Assembly: GCA_030055515.1 (NCBI GenBank)
Contig: JASFYI010000001.1
Location: 728,876 to 792,875 of the forward strand
DNA length: 64,000 bases
Direction: 5' to 3'
Source: Methanolinea sp.
GTDB taxonomy: Archaea > Halobacteriota > Methanomicrobia > Methanomicrobiales > Methanospirillaceae
Under the pieces are notes generated by a model. That model made no database searches. It was given only the letters and a program-made list of their open reading frames with translations, and was not told the origin of the DNA. Shown one piece after another: positions 52,460 through 61,379 of this stretch. A program made the translations under genes and the position numbers. The stretch's first letter is position 1, and each line of letters opens with the position of its first letter.

Positions 52460-53447
52460 ATATCGGGCATTCATCACAAAAACATCTGAAATACGAAAAG
52501 ATATCGAAGATGCACTGGCATTTATACAATGGAAAAACATCATTAAAAACGATGATATCGTATTTGTCAAACCCAATTTCACCTTCCCTTTTTACAAGGA
52601 AGGGATTACAACAAATCCCGAACTTCTCCGCCATCTTCTTGGTTTATTGAAGGACCATGCAGCCAGGGTGATTGTCGGGGAATCGGACGGGGGGAACCAT
52701 TCATTTTCTGCGGATCAGGCCTTTGAAGGCCATAATATGCCGGAAATCTGCAAGGAGACTGGTGCCGAACTCGTCAATCTTTCCAGACATCCTTCGAGAT
52801 TCATCGAAGATACCATCCAGGGAAAGAAGGTCAAAGTACAGGTACCAAATCTTATCGTCGATAGCATAGATTCCTTCATTTCTGTCCCTGTTCTCAAAGT
52901 GCATGCGATGACAACAGTCACTTTGAGTATGAAGAATCTGTGGGGATGTTACCCCGATACGATGCGCTGTCTCCATCACAAGCACCTGAGTAGAAAACTG
53001 ACCTTATTGACCAAGATTCTTCAACCTAAAATCGCTCTTATAGATGGTTTGTATTCTCTCGATGGACATGGCCCCATGTATGGTGATGCGAAAAAAACAG
53101 ATCTTCTCATTGTTGCAAATAATCCCGTAATAGCAGATACACTTGGTTCAGAGATCATGGGATTCCCCGTTGCGAATATTGAACATATTATGATTGCGGA
53201 AAAAGAGGGTCTGGGAACTACGAATCTCAACAATGTTCAATTAAACGATGATTGGAAAAAATATTCTATGCAATTTTCTGTTCGGAGAACTATTGTCGAT
53301 AATCTTTCCTGGCTTCTCTTCAATAGTGAAATCATGGCAAAGCTGGTGATGGATTCTCCATTGAAACCAGTCATTTATGGAGTAGGGTCATTATTGAGAA
53401 ATGAGGATGAACAAAGTATAAATAAAATATTAAAACAAAAAAAATGA
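52449..53447 (+). CDS. DUF362 family protein
   Basis: 332 residues from ATG 52449. VFVKPNFTFPFYKEGITTNP, GESDGGNHSFSADQAFEG, SVPVLKVHAMTTVTLSMKNL and LIDGLYSLDGHGPMYGDAKK are the conserved blocks of DUF362 (PF04015). No ferredoxin tail. Its role in glycan loci is unproven. Just after it the base composition falls sharply. Confidence 0.85.
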   Translation: MQTEYRAFITKTSEIRKDIEDALAFIQWKNIIKNDDIVFVKPNFTFPFYKEGITTNPELLRHLLGLLKDHAARVIVGESDGGNHSFSADQAFEGHNMPEICKETGAELVNLSRHPSRFIEDTIQGKKVKVQVPNLIVDSIDSFISVPVLKVHAMTTVTLSMKNLWGCYPDTMRCLHHKHLSRKLTLLTKILQPKIALIDGLYSLDGHGPMYGDAKKTDLLIVANNPVIADTLGSEIMGFPVANIEHIMIAEKEGLGTTNLNNVQLNDDWKKYSMQFSVRRTIVDNLSWLLFNSEIMAKLVMDSPLKPVIYGVGSLLRNEDEQSINKILKQKK

Positions 53448-53469
53448 AATATATTATTAAGGTGTTTTC

Positions 53470-54579
53470 ATGAAGATTATTATTACTATCAATACTCCTG
53501 CCCAATTACATTTTTTAAAAAATCTTATTCTTATTTTAAATAAACATGGATCTGATATCTCTTTATTATTAAGAGATTATGGAGAAACATTAATACTTGC
53601 CGATGAAATGAATTTAAAATACCAAACTTTTTTAATCAATAAAAGAACAAAAATTCAAAAATTGTTTTCATATTCAGAAGGAATGTATAATTTATTGAGA
53701 TTTTACAAAAAAATTCACCCAGATTTAATTATTGGCTCATTATTTTATAATGCTATTCCTGCACGCATAATAAGAAAACCGTTAGTTACATTTTTAGATT
53801 CGACACGATTAGATAAATTTTCATTTTTTATTAATTTTGGAATTTTAATTCATTTTGCTGATACTATTGTTACTCCAAATACAATTGAATGTTTTTTAGG
53901 GCAAAATCACATAGAATTAAATAGTTATAAAGAATTTGCATATCTTCATCCAAACTATTATAAGCCAGATAAAAAGATAAAAGAACTCTTAAATCTTGAT
54001 AATAATGAAGAATATATTCTGCTCCGCTTCAACGCATTTGACGCCGTCCACGATCTCAGGATCGCTGGCTTTTCTGACGAGGACAAGATCCGCCTTGTCC
54101 ACGAACTCGAAAAGTACGCGCGGGTATACATATCATCCGAGGCCGGAGTCCCGGAACAAATAAAAGACAGAGTTTTGAAAATCCCGAAGAGCAGGATTCA
54201 TGATGTGATTTATCATGCGAAATTACTCGTCGCAGACACGGGAACCATGGTAACTGAAGCCGCATGCCTGGGAACTCCTGCGATTATGTTTCATCCTAAA
54301 GTAAAAAAAATGGGAAATTTTATAGAACTTGAAAGAAAATATGAATTAATATTTGGATATGAAAGAGATTCAAATTTAGTATTTGAGAAAGCGATTGACC
54401 TCCTCCAGCGACCCAACCTGAAGCAGGAATGGCAGCAGAAGAGGGAGAAGCTGCTGAAGGATAAAATTGACATCACAGCGTTCATGGTATGGTTCGTCGA
54501 GAACTACCCGGAGAGCTTCAGGATGATGAAGGAGAATCCGGGGATACAGGAGAGATTTAAATTTAAAAATATATATTAA
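53470..54579 (+). CDS. DUF354 family GT-B-like protein, base-composition mosaic
   Basis: 369 residues. MKIIITINTPAQLHFLKNLI, YRKPLVTFLDSTRLD-like core, PKSRIHDVIYHAKLLVADTG and TMVTEAACLGTPAIMFHPKV match DUF354 (PF04007), relatives of GT-B glycosyltransferases/epimerases. The frame is intact, yet the DNA switches from AT-rich (to about 54015) to GC-rich (54018-54285), back to AT-rich, then GC-rich again (54388-54555), while still encoding the expected protein. This implies recombination between divergent alleles. Confidence 0.82.
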   Translation: MKIIITINTPAQLHFLKNLILILNKHGSDISLLLRDYGETLILADEMNLKYQTFLINKRTKIQKLFSYSEGMYNLLRFYKKIHPDLIIGSLFYNAIPARIIRKPLVTFLDSTRLDKFSFFINFGILIHFADTIVTPNTIECFLGQNHIELNSYKEFAYLHPNYYKPDKKIKELLNLDNNEEYILLRFNAFDAVHDLRIAGFSDEDKIRLVHELEKYARVYISSEAGVPEQIKDRVLKIPKSRIHDVIYHAKLLVADTGTMVTEAACLGTPAIMFHPKVKKMGNFIELERKYELIFGYERDSNLVFEKAIDLLQRPNLKQEWQQKREKLLKDKIDITAFMVWFVENYPESFRMMKENPGIQERFKFKNIY

Positions 54580-54590
54580 TTAATAATTAC

Positions 54591-55778
54591 ATGAAAAACA
54601 TGAAATTATTGATCATTTCTCCCCATTATAAATATTTTATAAAAGGCCAAGTAGATGTTCTTTCTCCTTATTTTTCACAAATAAATGTTGCAATAAGATA
54701 CAATCCATTAACAGAATTATCACAATTTATTCCATTCAAAGGAAAATCACAATATTTTAAAAAATATTCCAAAAAAAATCTTATAGATGATACCAATTTA
54801 GCAGATAATATAAAAATTCAATTATTACCAATGATATATTTTGTTCCAGATGGAACTAATAAAAGGATTGGCGATAAACTCTATAAAAATTTGGTGAAAT
54901 GGATTGAAAAAGAAGAATCAGATTTTGATTTGATTCATGCACATTTCACATGGCCATGTGGATATGCTGCAGCGCATTTAAATAAAAAATTAAAAATTCC
55001 AACCATTATCACCGCTCATGGTTACGATATTTATTCTCTTCCATTTCGAGACGATGAATGGAGAGATAAAATTGAATTTACTTTGAATAATGCGGACCAT
55101 ATTATAACCGTTAGTAATCATAACGTCGATTTTATTAAAAAATTAAATATATTTAAGCCAGTAACGGTAATTCCTAATGGATATGATGAAGAATTATTTT
55201 CCTTTAAAAATCGAGAAGAGATTAAAATAGCTCTCAATCTTCCAGAAAATAAAGTAATTATTTTATCAATAGGCAATTTGGAAGAGATTAAGGGGCATAA
55301 ATATCTTATTGAAGCAATAAATATAGTTAAAAAAATAAAAAAAGACATATTATGCATTATCATTGGAGCAGGTAAATTACAACGATCAGTGATTCAACAG
55401 ATTCGTTCCCTTGAGTTGGAAAATAATATAATATTGATGAGTCCCAAACCCCACCAAGAAATCCCCCTCTGGATGAACGCCGCCGACCTCTTCGTCCTCC
55501 CCAGCCTGAGCGAGGGCAACCCGACGGTGATGTTCGAGGCCCTCGGCTGTGGCCTGCCCTTCGTGGGCACCCGCGTGGGGGGCGTGCCGGAGATCATCAC
55601 TTCCGAAGATTACGGCCTGCTCGTCGAGCCTGGTAACGCTGAAGACCTTGCTGAAAAGATATTGATCGCCCTCGACAAGGAATGGGACAGGGAGAAGATC
55701 AGGAAATACGCGGAGCAGTTCACGTGGGAGAACATTGCGAAGCAGATCGTGGAGGTATATAAGCAGGTATTGAGATGA
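54591..55778 (+). CDS. Glycosyltransferase family 4, AT-rich with GC-rich 3' end
   Basis: 395 residues. HAHFTWPCGYAAAHLNKKLK, TVSNHNVDFIKKLN, and the donor-site SLSEGNPTVMFEALGCGLPF (EX7E) with GTRVGGVPEIITSEDYGLLV mark GT4. Up to about 55440 the DNA is AT-rich; from there to the stop it is GC-rich like the host genome. The protein reads through the junction smoothly. Likely a chimera of an imported N-terminal (acceptor) half and a resident C-terminal (donor) half. Confidence 0.86.
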   Translation: MKNMKLLIISPHYKYFIKGQVDVLSPYFSQINVAIRYNPLTELSQFIPFKGKSQYFKKYSKKNLIDDTNLADNIKIQLLPMIYFVPDGTNKRIGDKLYKNLVKWIEKEESDFDLIHAHFTWPCGYAAAHLNKKLKIPTIITAHGYDIYSLPFRDDEWRDKIEFTLNNADHIITVSNHNVDFIKKLNIFKPVTVIPNGYDEELFSFKNREEIKIALNLPENKVIILSIGNLEEIKGHKYLIEAINIVKKIKKDILCIIIGAGKLQRSVIQQIRSLELENNIILMSPKPHQEIPLWMNAADLFVLPSLSEGNPTVMFEALGCGLPFVGTRVGGVPEIITSEDYGLLVEPGNAEDLAEKILIALDKEWDREKIRKYAEQFTWENIAKQIVEVYKQVLR

Positions 55779-55782
55779 ATCG

Positions 55783-56004
55783 ATGATGAAAGTTGCTATC
55801 ATCACCAATTACTGAAAGAACATTGATGGAGGAGGCGTTAAGAACTATGTCATAAATCTCGTTGAAGCATTGAGAGAGAATAATATAGATGTGAGATACT
55901 ATTTCGTGAAGAAGAGGACTTTAAACAATAAAAGCGCCTATAATAAAATATGCAATGTAGTTCACGTAGCGAAAATCAAGAGGCAGATAATCAATATTTA
56001 TTAA
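55783..56004 (+). pseudogene. Fragment of a GT4 gene with in-frame TGA
   Basis: ATG 55783 reads MMKVAIITNY, then TGA at 55813-55815, then in frame KNIDGGGVKNYVINLVEALR, ENNIDVRYYFVKKRTL, ending TAA at 56004. This is the first 70 or so residues of a GT4 protein (GGGxKNYV loop) with a nonsense codon, probably from TGG, and the rest of the gene missing. It overlaps no other gene. Confidence 0.75.
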
Positions 56005-56028
56005 GATGAAACTATAATTCGACTAAAA

Positions 56029-57834
56029 ATGGAATCAATTAATTATGATAATAAAATCGAAAAAATAATTTTAATATTCTTTTCAAATTTATTGACTATC
56101 GCAATAATTTTAGCATTCCTCTTTCCTGCAAAAAATTACGAGATTTCTATCTATGAGAATCTTCCCTTTTTTTCCTTATTTATTTTTATTATTGTTCCAA
56201 TATTAATTACAATTATTTTGATATATTTAATTTTCAATAAAAATATTCCATTTATACTATTTTGCAGTTTTCTCTTCTTATTGGTTTTAAATCGTTTGAT
56301 TGTACAATGGTTACCATTTATTCGAGGATATTATACTATTACAGGTGATCATATCTCTCAAATCGGTATTTGTAAAGATATTATTCAATATGGATTTTTT
56401 GGCAAAGATAATTTTTATCCTATTACCCATATTTTATTGAGCATCACTAATTTAATTTCGGATATATCAATAATAGACCTTGGAAACTATTCAACGGGCA
56501 TAATATCAGGATTATTTTTATTGTGGATTTACATCTTATCGAAAAAAATTACAAATGACAAAAAAATTCAATATTTATGCTTGATTTTTGCATCAATAAC
56601 ATTTTTCAGTAGATATGAATTATATTTAATGCCTAATGGATGGAGTATATTTTTTATTCCATATATTTTATATTTATTTTATATATATTTTATAGAAAAA
56701 CAAAAAAATTTCAAAATTCCCTTTTTATTATCCTTACTGATTATTCCATATTTTCATCCCCTTACGGCATTATATTTAATTATTTTATTTATTTTAATCG
56801 GAATAATCCTCATTTTAATTGATTATATTTTAAACAAATATGATTTTTCAATAATATTAAATGATTTTCCAAAAACACCAATTATTGTTCTTTCAATATC
56901 TTTTTTTTCATGGATTTTATCATTTAATGTTTTTTATGATAATATCCGCAGTTTTATCAATGCATTATCGGGTGGAGATATTCCTACTTTTTTTGACAGA
57001 GTGAATATAGGTATATCAAAACTGAATTTAGATATTTTCGATTTTATTTTGTTTTTAATAAGAGAAGTTGGCCAAACATTCATTTATATTATCCTATCAT
57101 TAATTTCATTTTGTATTTTAATTAAATCAAAAGATTATTTTAAATCATATAAATTTTTATTTATTCTTTTTATTATTAGTGGATTTACAATTTTTCTATA
57201 TTTTTCTACGGTATTCAATTTATTACCTGGATTATCTACAATTGCGGGACAGAGATTAATTGCATATATGTCAATATTCATGCCAATATTTGTTGGATAT
57301 GGATTTTTAAATATTAGCAATAATATTTTTGATAAATTTATCAAAATTGGATTTATAATTTTAATTTTAAGTAGTTCAATATTAAGTATCCTTTCATTTC
57401 ATCCATCGCCTCATGTTCTGACTCCAGGAGCTCATGTAACAAAAAAAGAAATTGATACAGCTGAATGGATTTTTATTAAAAAAGATAATAATGTATCAAT
57501 TTTCTCCATCTTATATCCAATTAAACGGCTATCACATATTATTTTCGGATACGAGACTGGAAAAAAATTAAATCCTGATTTTCATCAAATACCTGATCAT
57601 TTTAACTTATCAGAATTAAAGACGGACTTGTATTTTTCCCAATCCAAAGGATATTTATTAATCAGTTCTATCGATTATCAAACATATACAACTGTTTGGG
57701 CACCAGTAAATCGTTTTAAAAAAGAGGATTTTGCAAAGTTATATTTAAATCCATTAATAAATAAAATTTATTTTAATGGAGAAAGCAATATGGTTTATTT
57801 AATGAGATATGGAAAAACAAATATCATTGATTAG
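56029..57834 (+). CDS. Large multispanning membrane protein of the polysaccharide locus
   Basis: 601 residues, very AT-rich. At least ten hydrophobic segments (for example IILIFFSNLLTIAIILAFLF, IFIIVPILITIILIYLIF). An acidic loop ITGDHISQIG after the third segment and a soluble C-terminal region of about 110 residues (HPSPHVLTPGAHVTKKEIDT onward) recall membrane glycosyltransferases or polymerases of the GT-C type, but no family is firmly recognised. Overlaps the next GT4 gene by 26 bases. Confidence 0.75.
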   Translation: MESINYDNKIEKIILIFFSNLLTIAIILAFLFPAKNYEISIYENLPFFSLFIFIIVPILITIILIYLIFNKNIPFILFCSFLFLLVLNRLIVQWLPFIRGYYTITGDHISQIGICKDIIQYGFFGKDNFYPITHILLSITNLISDISIIDLGNYSTGIISGLFLLWIYILSKKITNDKKIQYLCLIFASITFFSRYELYLMPNGWSIFFIPYILYLFYIYFIEKQKNFKIPFLLSLLIIPYFHPLTALYLIILFILIGIILILIDYILNKYDFSIILNDFPKTPIIVLSISFFSWILSFNVFYDNIRSFINALSGGDIPTFFDRVNIGISKLNLDIFDFILFLIREVGQTFIYIILSLISFCILIKSKDYFKSYKFLFILFIISGFTIFLYFSTVFNLLPGLSTIAGQRLIAYMSIFMPIFVGYGFLNISNNIFDKFIKIGFIILILSSSILSILSFHPSPHVLTPGAHVTKKEIDTAEWIFIKKDNNVSIFSILYPIKRLSHIIFGYETGKKLNPDFHQIPDHFNLSELKTDLYFSQSKGYLLISSIDYQTYTTVWAPVNRFKKEDFAKLYLNPLINKIYFNGESNMVYLMRYGKTNIID

Positions 57835-59002
57835 GATAGTTTTTGCGTTTTATCCATTAAAAGGAGGGTCAATTACCCATGTCATTGAAGAATCTAAACA
57901 TACCAATCAATATCTTAAAAAACAAATTATTATCGCTCCCAATTTTGGTGATCATTGCAAAAATTTTGATAAAGCATTTCAAATACCCATTTATAGAATC
58001 AATTATCCAAAATTTACTATTCTTCAAATGTTAAAATTTCCTGTAGTACCTTTAATTTTATTTGGGTATGCATTAAATATTTTAAAATTTTTAAAAATAA
58101 ATGAAAAAGTTAATACTATATTAATTGTGCATGGAACTTTATTAGGTGCAATAATTGTTATTTTAATAAAATTATTTAATATCAATATGCCAATCATAAT
58201 AATACAAGATAGTGGAAATATTTTTAATATTTCAAAAAGAAGTGCACTCGCAGGTCATTTAGCATTTTTATTTTTTAAATTTAAAAAACCTGATTGTTTA
58301 ATTATTATTGATGATGGAAATAAAACATCTGAATATGTGAAAAAATGTATAAATAATAAAATAAATTATTCAGTTTTAAACCATGCTATTGATACAACAT
58401 TTTTCTCTCCAAAATTAAAAAATAAGGATAATGAAAAATTCATTATTTTATCAACTCAAAGATTAGATAAATTCAAAAGAGTTGATTTGGGAATTTTAGC
58501 CTTCAAAAAATTTGTTGAATTGGAGAAATATCCAACAAATGTAAAATTAATTATTGTCGGTGATGGTACCGAAAAGAAAATGCTTGAAAAAATGGTAATT
58601 GATAATAATTTACAAAATTTGGTAGAATTCCATGGCTCTAAAACAATAAATGAAATGGTGGATTATTTAAATAATGCTGATATAGTAATTGGTACTTCAT
58701 TAATTAGCAATTTAAATCTATCAATTCAAGAGGCCATGGCATGCGAAAAACCTGTTATAGTATTTGATGCAGGTGAAATAAATAAATTAATAAAAAATTT
58801 CAATAATGGGATCTTCGTAGAGTCAAATAATATTGATGAGTTTGCAATTATGATAAATAAATTATTTAAAAATCCGAGTTTGAGAGAGCAAATCGGTCAG
58901 AATGCAAGGAAAACAATTTTATATGAAAGAAATTGGGAAAAACGAATACAAAAGGAACTTGAAATTTTCAATGACATTTTGAAGAAATATTATAATACTT
59001 AA
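57809..59002 (+). CDS. Glycosyltransferase family 4 (AT-rich)
   Basis: 397 residues. VFAFYPLKGGSITHVIEESK at the start, ILSTQRLDKFKRVDLGILAF at the domain boundary, GTSLISNLNLSIQEAMACEK then PVIVFDAGEINKL at the donor site. The first residues overlap the membrane-protein gene, and a later start is possible. The stop coincides with the right border of the AT-rich block, and its last 35 bases overlap the convergent flippase gene. Confidence 0.85.
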   Translation: MEKQISLIRIVFAFYPLKGGSITHVIEESKHTNQYLKKQIIIAPNFGDHCKNFDKAFQIPIYRINYPKFTILQMLKFPVVPLILFGYALNILKFLKINEKVNTILIVHGTLLGAIIVILIKLFNINMPIIIIQDSGNIFNISKRSALAGHLAFLFFKFKKPDCLIIIDDGNKTSEYVKKCINNKINYSVLNHAIDTTFFSPKLKNKDNEKFIILSTQRLDKFKRVDLGILAFKKFVELEKYPTNVKLIIVGDGTEKKMLEKMVIDNNLQNLVEFHGSKTINEMVDYLNNADIVIGTSLISNLNLSIQEAMACEKPVIVFDAGEINKLIKNFNNGIFVESNNIDEFAIMINKLFKNPSLREQIGQNARKTILYERNWEKRIQKELEIFNDILKKYYNT

Positions 59003-60218
59003 TTCTTACCACAATCCCCCCCGCCAGCACCGCATAAGTCGCCAGCCAGGCATAGCCGATGCCAATCACCCCCATGTGAAGCGTCAGCATGTACCCCAGC
59101 CCCAGCAGGAGTGTGCACCTGACGAGATTGAGCATTACAATGGTGCCGACTCTAAGCCTGATGTTCTGGAGCGGTATGAAGAGGTTGTAGATCGCGACGA
59201 AGAGGGCAGAGATCGCGATGAGCCGCAGGAGGTCGAAGGCAGCGAGGTAGGCTGATCCAAAGAGGCCGAGCAGCAGATCTCCAAATAATACTATGATGAG
59301 GATCGCGGGTATGAGCACCGCATAGGTGGCCGCGAGCGTGTGCATCGCCGCTTTTTTCAGGTTCACCCCATGGCTCCCCTCCACGAAGAAGGAGGTGGTC
59401 ATCGCGTCCGGCACGATCAGCACCAGGTTCCCGATGGTGAAGGCGATGTAGTAGAGGGCCGCTTCCTCGGCACCAAGGAGGTTCAGGATCAGGATGGGGA
59501 AGACGAGCGTGGGTATGGAGGCGAGGAAGGAGGCGAGGTAATTGAGCGAGGAGAAGCGGAATGTATCCCTCAGATACTCGGTGGAGATTTTGCATGTGAT
59601 GACGAAATGGCGGCGGATGAAGAAAGTAGAGATGAGGATCACCGCGAGGTAGGCAGCCCCGACGGAAGAGAAGATCCCGAAGGAGCCGAGGAAGGCGAAT
59701 GGGAAGAGCAGCAGAATCCTCAGACCCATGAAGAGGTGGAGCACCCACCTGAGATCTGCCCGCCTGATCGCGAGGAGTGCGTTCTCCGCGATGTTCTCGA
59801 AGGAGTTCGCCAGGGCGAAGAGGAGGAAGAGAAGGAGATAATCGCGGAGCAGAAAGAGTTCTGGAGTGATGACGGGGACGAGGAGGAGATAGAGGATAGC
59901 GATAATCAGCGTCGCGACCAGCGTGATCCAGAGGGTGGTACTAAGAGCACGGCTTTTTTCCTTCGAGGGCAAAAAGCGCACCAGCGCGGTGTCGAAGCCG
60001 AGGCGGGAGAGGGTGATCACGAGCGTGAGAGATGAAATGAGCGCCGTCGCCACGCCCACGTCGCCCTGCGAGTAGAGCCTTGCGGCAAAGGTCCAAAAGA
60101 GGAAGCCGAAGCCCACGTCGGTGATACGGCCGAGGGCGATGAAGAGGGAGTTCCGGTAGAGCGGGTTCCTCAGCTGCTCCCTCAGCTCGCTGGTGCTCCT
60201 CAGGATCGGGAGGTCCAT
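58968..60218 (-). CDS. Polysaccharide flippase (Wzx/RfbX-like), C-terminus possibly replaced
   Basis: 416 residues from ATG 60218 (MDLPILRSTSELREQLRNPL). About twelve hydrophobic segments, with FGFLFWTFAARLYSQGDVGV and GFDTALVRFLPSKEKSRALS near the N-terminus, the usual opening of this flippase family. Exports lipid-linked glycans. The last nine or so residues (KYYNISSKCH) are encoded antisense within the AT-rich GT4 gene, so the natural 3' end was probably lost at the junction near 59003. Start choice rests on homology; an upstream ATG at 60302 is less likely. Confidence 0.85.
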   Translation of the reverse strand: MDLPILRSTSELREQLRNPLYRNSLFIALGRITDVGFGFLFWTFAARLYSQGDVGVATALISSLTLVITLSRLGFDTALVRFLPSKEKSRALSTTLWITLVATLIIAILYLLLVPVITPELFLLRDYLLLFLLFALANSFENIAENALLAIRRADLRWVLHLFMGLRILLLFPFAFLGSFGIFSSVGAAYLAVILISTFFIRRHFVITCKISTEYLRDTFRFSSLNYLASFLASIPTLVFPILILNLLGAEEAALYYIAFTIGNLVLIVPDAMTTSFFVEGSHGVNLKKAAMHTLAATYAVLIPAILIIVLFGDLLLGLFGSAYLAAFDLLRLIAISALFVAIYNLFIPLQNIRLRVGTIVMLNLVRCTLLLGLGYMLTLHMGVIGIGYAWLATYAVLAGGIVVRIKYYNISSKCH

Positions 60219-60355
60219 CTGGATAAAGTTCTCGCAGGTAAAGGATGAGGTTTTTCGATCGGTATTTGGGTGAGCGGAACGATGATGTATCGGAGCCCGC
60301 ACGGATAATGTTCAGCAAAAGCAATATTCCCTTTTAAAAGATATATGAACACAGG

Positions 60356-60586
60356 ATGCCCATGCTCGTCAAATTCGAAGTGTATTCTGATGGCAGGTTC
60401 TGGTGCGGTCGTGGGATTGATGTCGATATCTTCACGCAGGGCAAAACACTCGACGAGCTGATGGCGCATATCCGGGAGGCGGTTGAACTTCATTTCGAGG
60501 AATATCTGACCCGGGGAGAGTCCATCCGGATACTGACGATCTCGGAATGCGAGGTTGAACCCTTTGCACGGGCTGCCAGTTGTTAG
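60356..60586 (+). CDS. hicB: HicB-like antitoxin (intact)
   Basis: 76 residues. MPMLVKFEVYSDGRFWCGRG then GIDVDIFTQGKTLDELMAHI with REAVELHFEEYL is the partial RNase H fold of HicB. TTTTAAAAGATATATG upstream is a plausible promoter. The stop lies inside the start of a damaged hicA. An antitoxin kept intact beside a broken toxin is the pattern expected for a decaying module. Confidence 0.82.
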   Translation: MPMLVKFEVYSDGRFWCGRGIDVDIFTQGKTLDELMAHIREAVELHFEEYLTRGESIRILTISECEVEPFARAASC

Positions 60587-60806
60587 TGGAAAAGACTCCT
60601 GAAGGTCCTTTCCCAGATTGGATTACAGGGTGGTTCGCCAGCGGGGCAGCCATGTGCGACTCAAATGCACAACACCTGCGGGTAAATATGCGATCACCAT
60701 TCCCCTTCATGAAGAGATTGCTCCGGGCACGCTCAGCGATATCATATCCAGAGTCGCTCTCTGGAAAGGCATACCAAAGGAAGAGATCATCAGGATGTTA
60801 CGATAG
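60564..60806 (+). pseudogene. hicA: HicA toxin with two compensating frameshifts
   Basis: The first frame reads LPVVSGKDS and then TGA at 60600. Shifting by one base gives LKVLSQIG, the expected next helix, and shifting back after GGAT gives YRVVRQRGSHVRLKCTTPAG and IPLHEEIAPGTLSDIIS to the stop at 60806. So a lost base near 60597 and an extra base near 60620 break a normal HicA (the Gly-Ser-His motif is present). Total length is a multiple of three. A TTG at 60618 could start a truncated product lacking the first helix. Confidence 0.75.
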
Positions 60807-60869
60807 AGCAGACATCTCCATCATCAAACCATTACCATGCGGATTGCCCTGCGATGGAGTACCGGGCAG

Positions 60870-60995
60870 ACACCGGTGCCTGTGATGCTCCCAAGGACGA
60901 TTAAGAAGAATTTCCTACAGAGCGGGTTCCTCAGCTGCTCCTCAGCCCGCCTCTGCTCCTCGGGATCGGGAGGTCCATCTGGAAAACCCTGCACT
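60870..60995 (-). repeat. Degenerate copy of the flippase gene 5' end
   Basis: Minus strand resembles the first 110 bases of the flippase gene at 60218: GATGGACCTCCCGATCC and GCAGCTGAGGAACCCGCTCT are shared, but in the flippase frame it meets a TGA after 15 codons. The shared block includes a 30-base segment (60937-60966) that recurs at 62641-62670. A remnant of a second flippase gene or of a tandem duplication. Confidence 0.7.
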
Positions 60996-61152
60996 TGTCC
61001 AGCACAGCGAGGAGCTGCAGGAGAGGAGGATCGTCTTTGTAGAGATGCCGGAGCACGAGGATGACGCATATGTGGCTGCGCTCGATACAATCGCGGGAGA
61101 AATTAACCTTTACGGAATAAAACCAGAAAGGAAAAAGAATTCTACAGCAGGG

Positions 61153-61372
61153 TCAGTACCGATAAAAAGTCTCGACATCGATGCCTGCCTGTTTCAGGAT
61201 CGCTTTCAGGGTTCCCCGGTCTATTTCTGGATGAACTGGCACGACGATGGTCCGAGTCTCATCAGGACTCTTCAAAACGACATGGCTTCCCTTCTGGTGA
61301 TCGATTGTGAAACCCAGTCTTGTGAGTTGCCGTAATCACCCTCCTTGCCGGCAACAGGGGAATTTTTGTCAT
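61153..61372 (-). pseudogene. hicA: HicA toxin with a one-base insertion
   Basis: ATG 61372 reads MTKIPLLPARRVI; removing one base near 61333 continues RQLTRLGFTIDHQKGSHVVL and KSPDETRTIVVPVHPEIDRG then TLKAILKQAGIDVETFYRY to TGA 61153. The Gly-Ser-His catalytic motif is present. The 220-base length is one over a multiple of three. As written the frame stops early. It follows hicB by 7 bases. Confidence 0.78.
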
Positions 61373-61379
61373 CCTGCGC

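Larger units (their letters stand above)
53448..59002. other. AT-rich imported block within the polysaccharide locus
   Basis: From 53448 to 59002 the sequence is far richer in A and T than the rest of the window, seen in codons such as AAA, ATT, TTA, AAT and long A/T runs. Borders are abrupt at both ends, and GC-rich patches interrupt it at about 54018-54285, 54388-54555 and 55440-55770. It carries DUF354, two GT4 genes, a GT fragment and a membrane protein. Acquisition from a low-GC organism is the simplest reading. Confidence 0.75.

Noticed and set aside
55783..60806. Selenocysteine at TGA 55813 or TGA 60600
   Set aside because: Both sit in fragments or frameshifted genes of families without selenocysteine, and no nearby SECIS-like hairpin was noticed.
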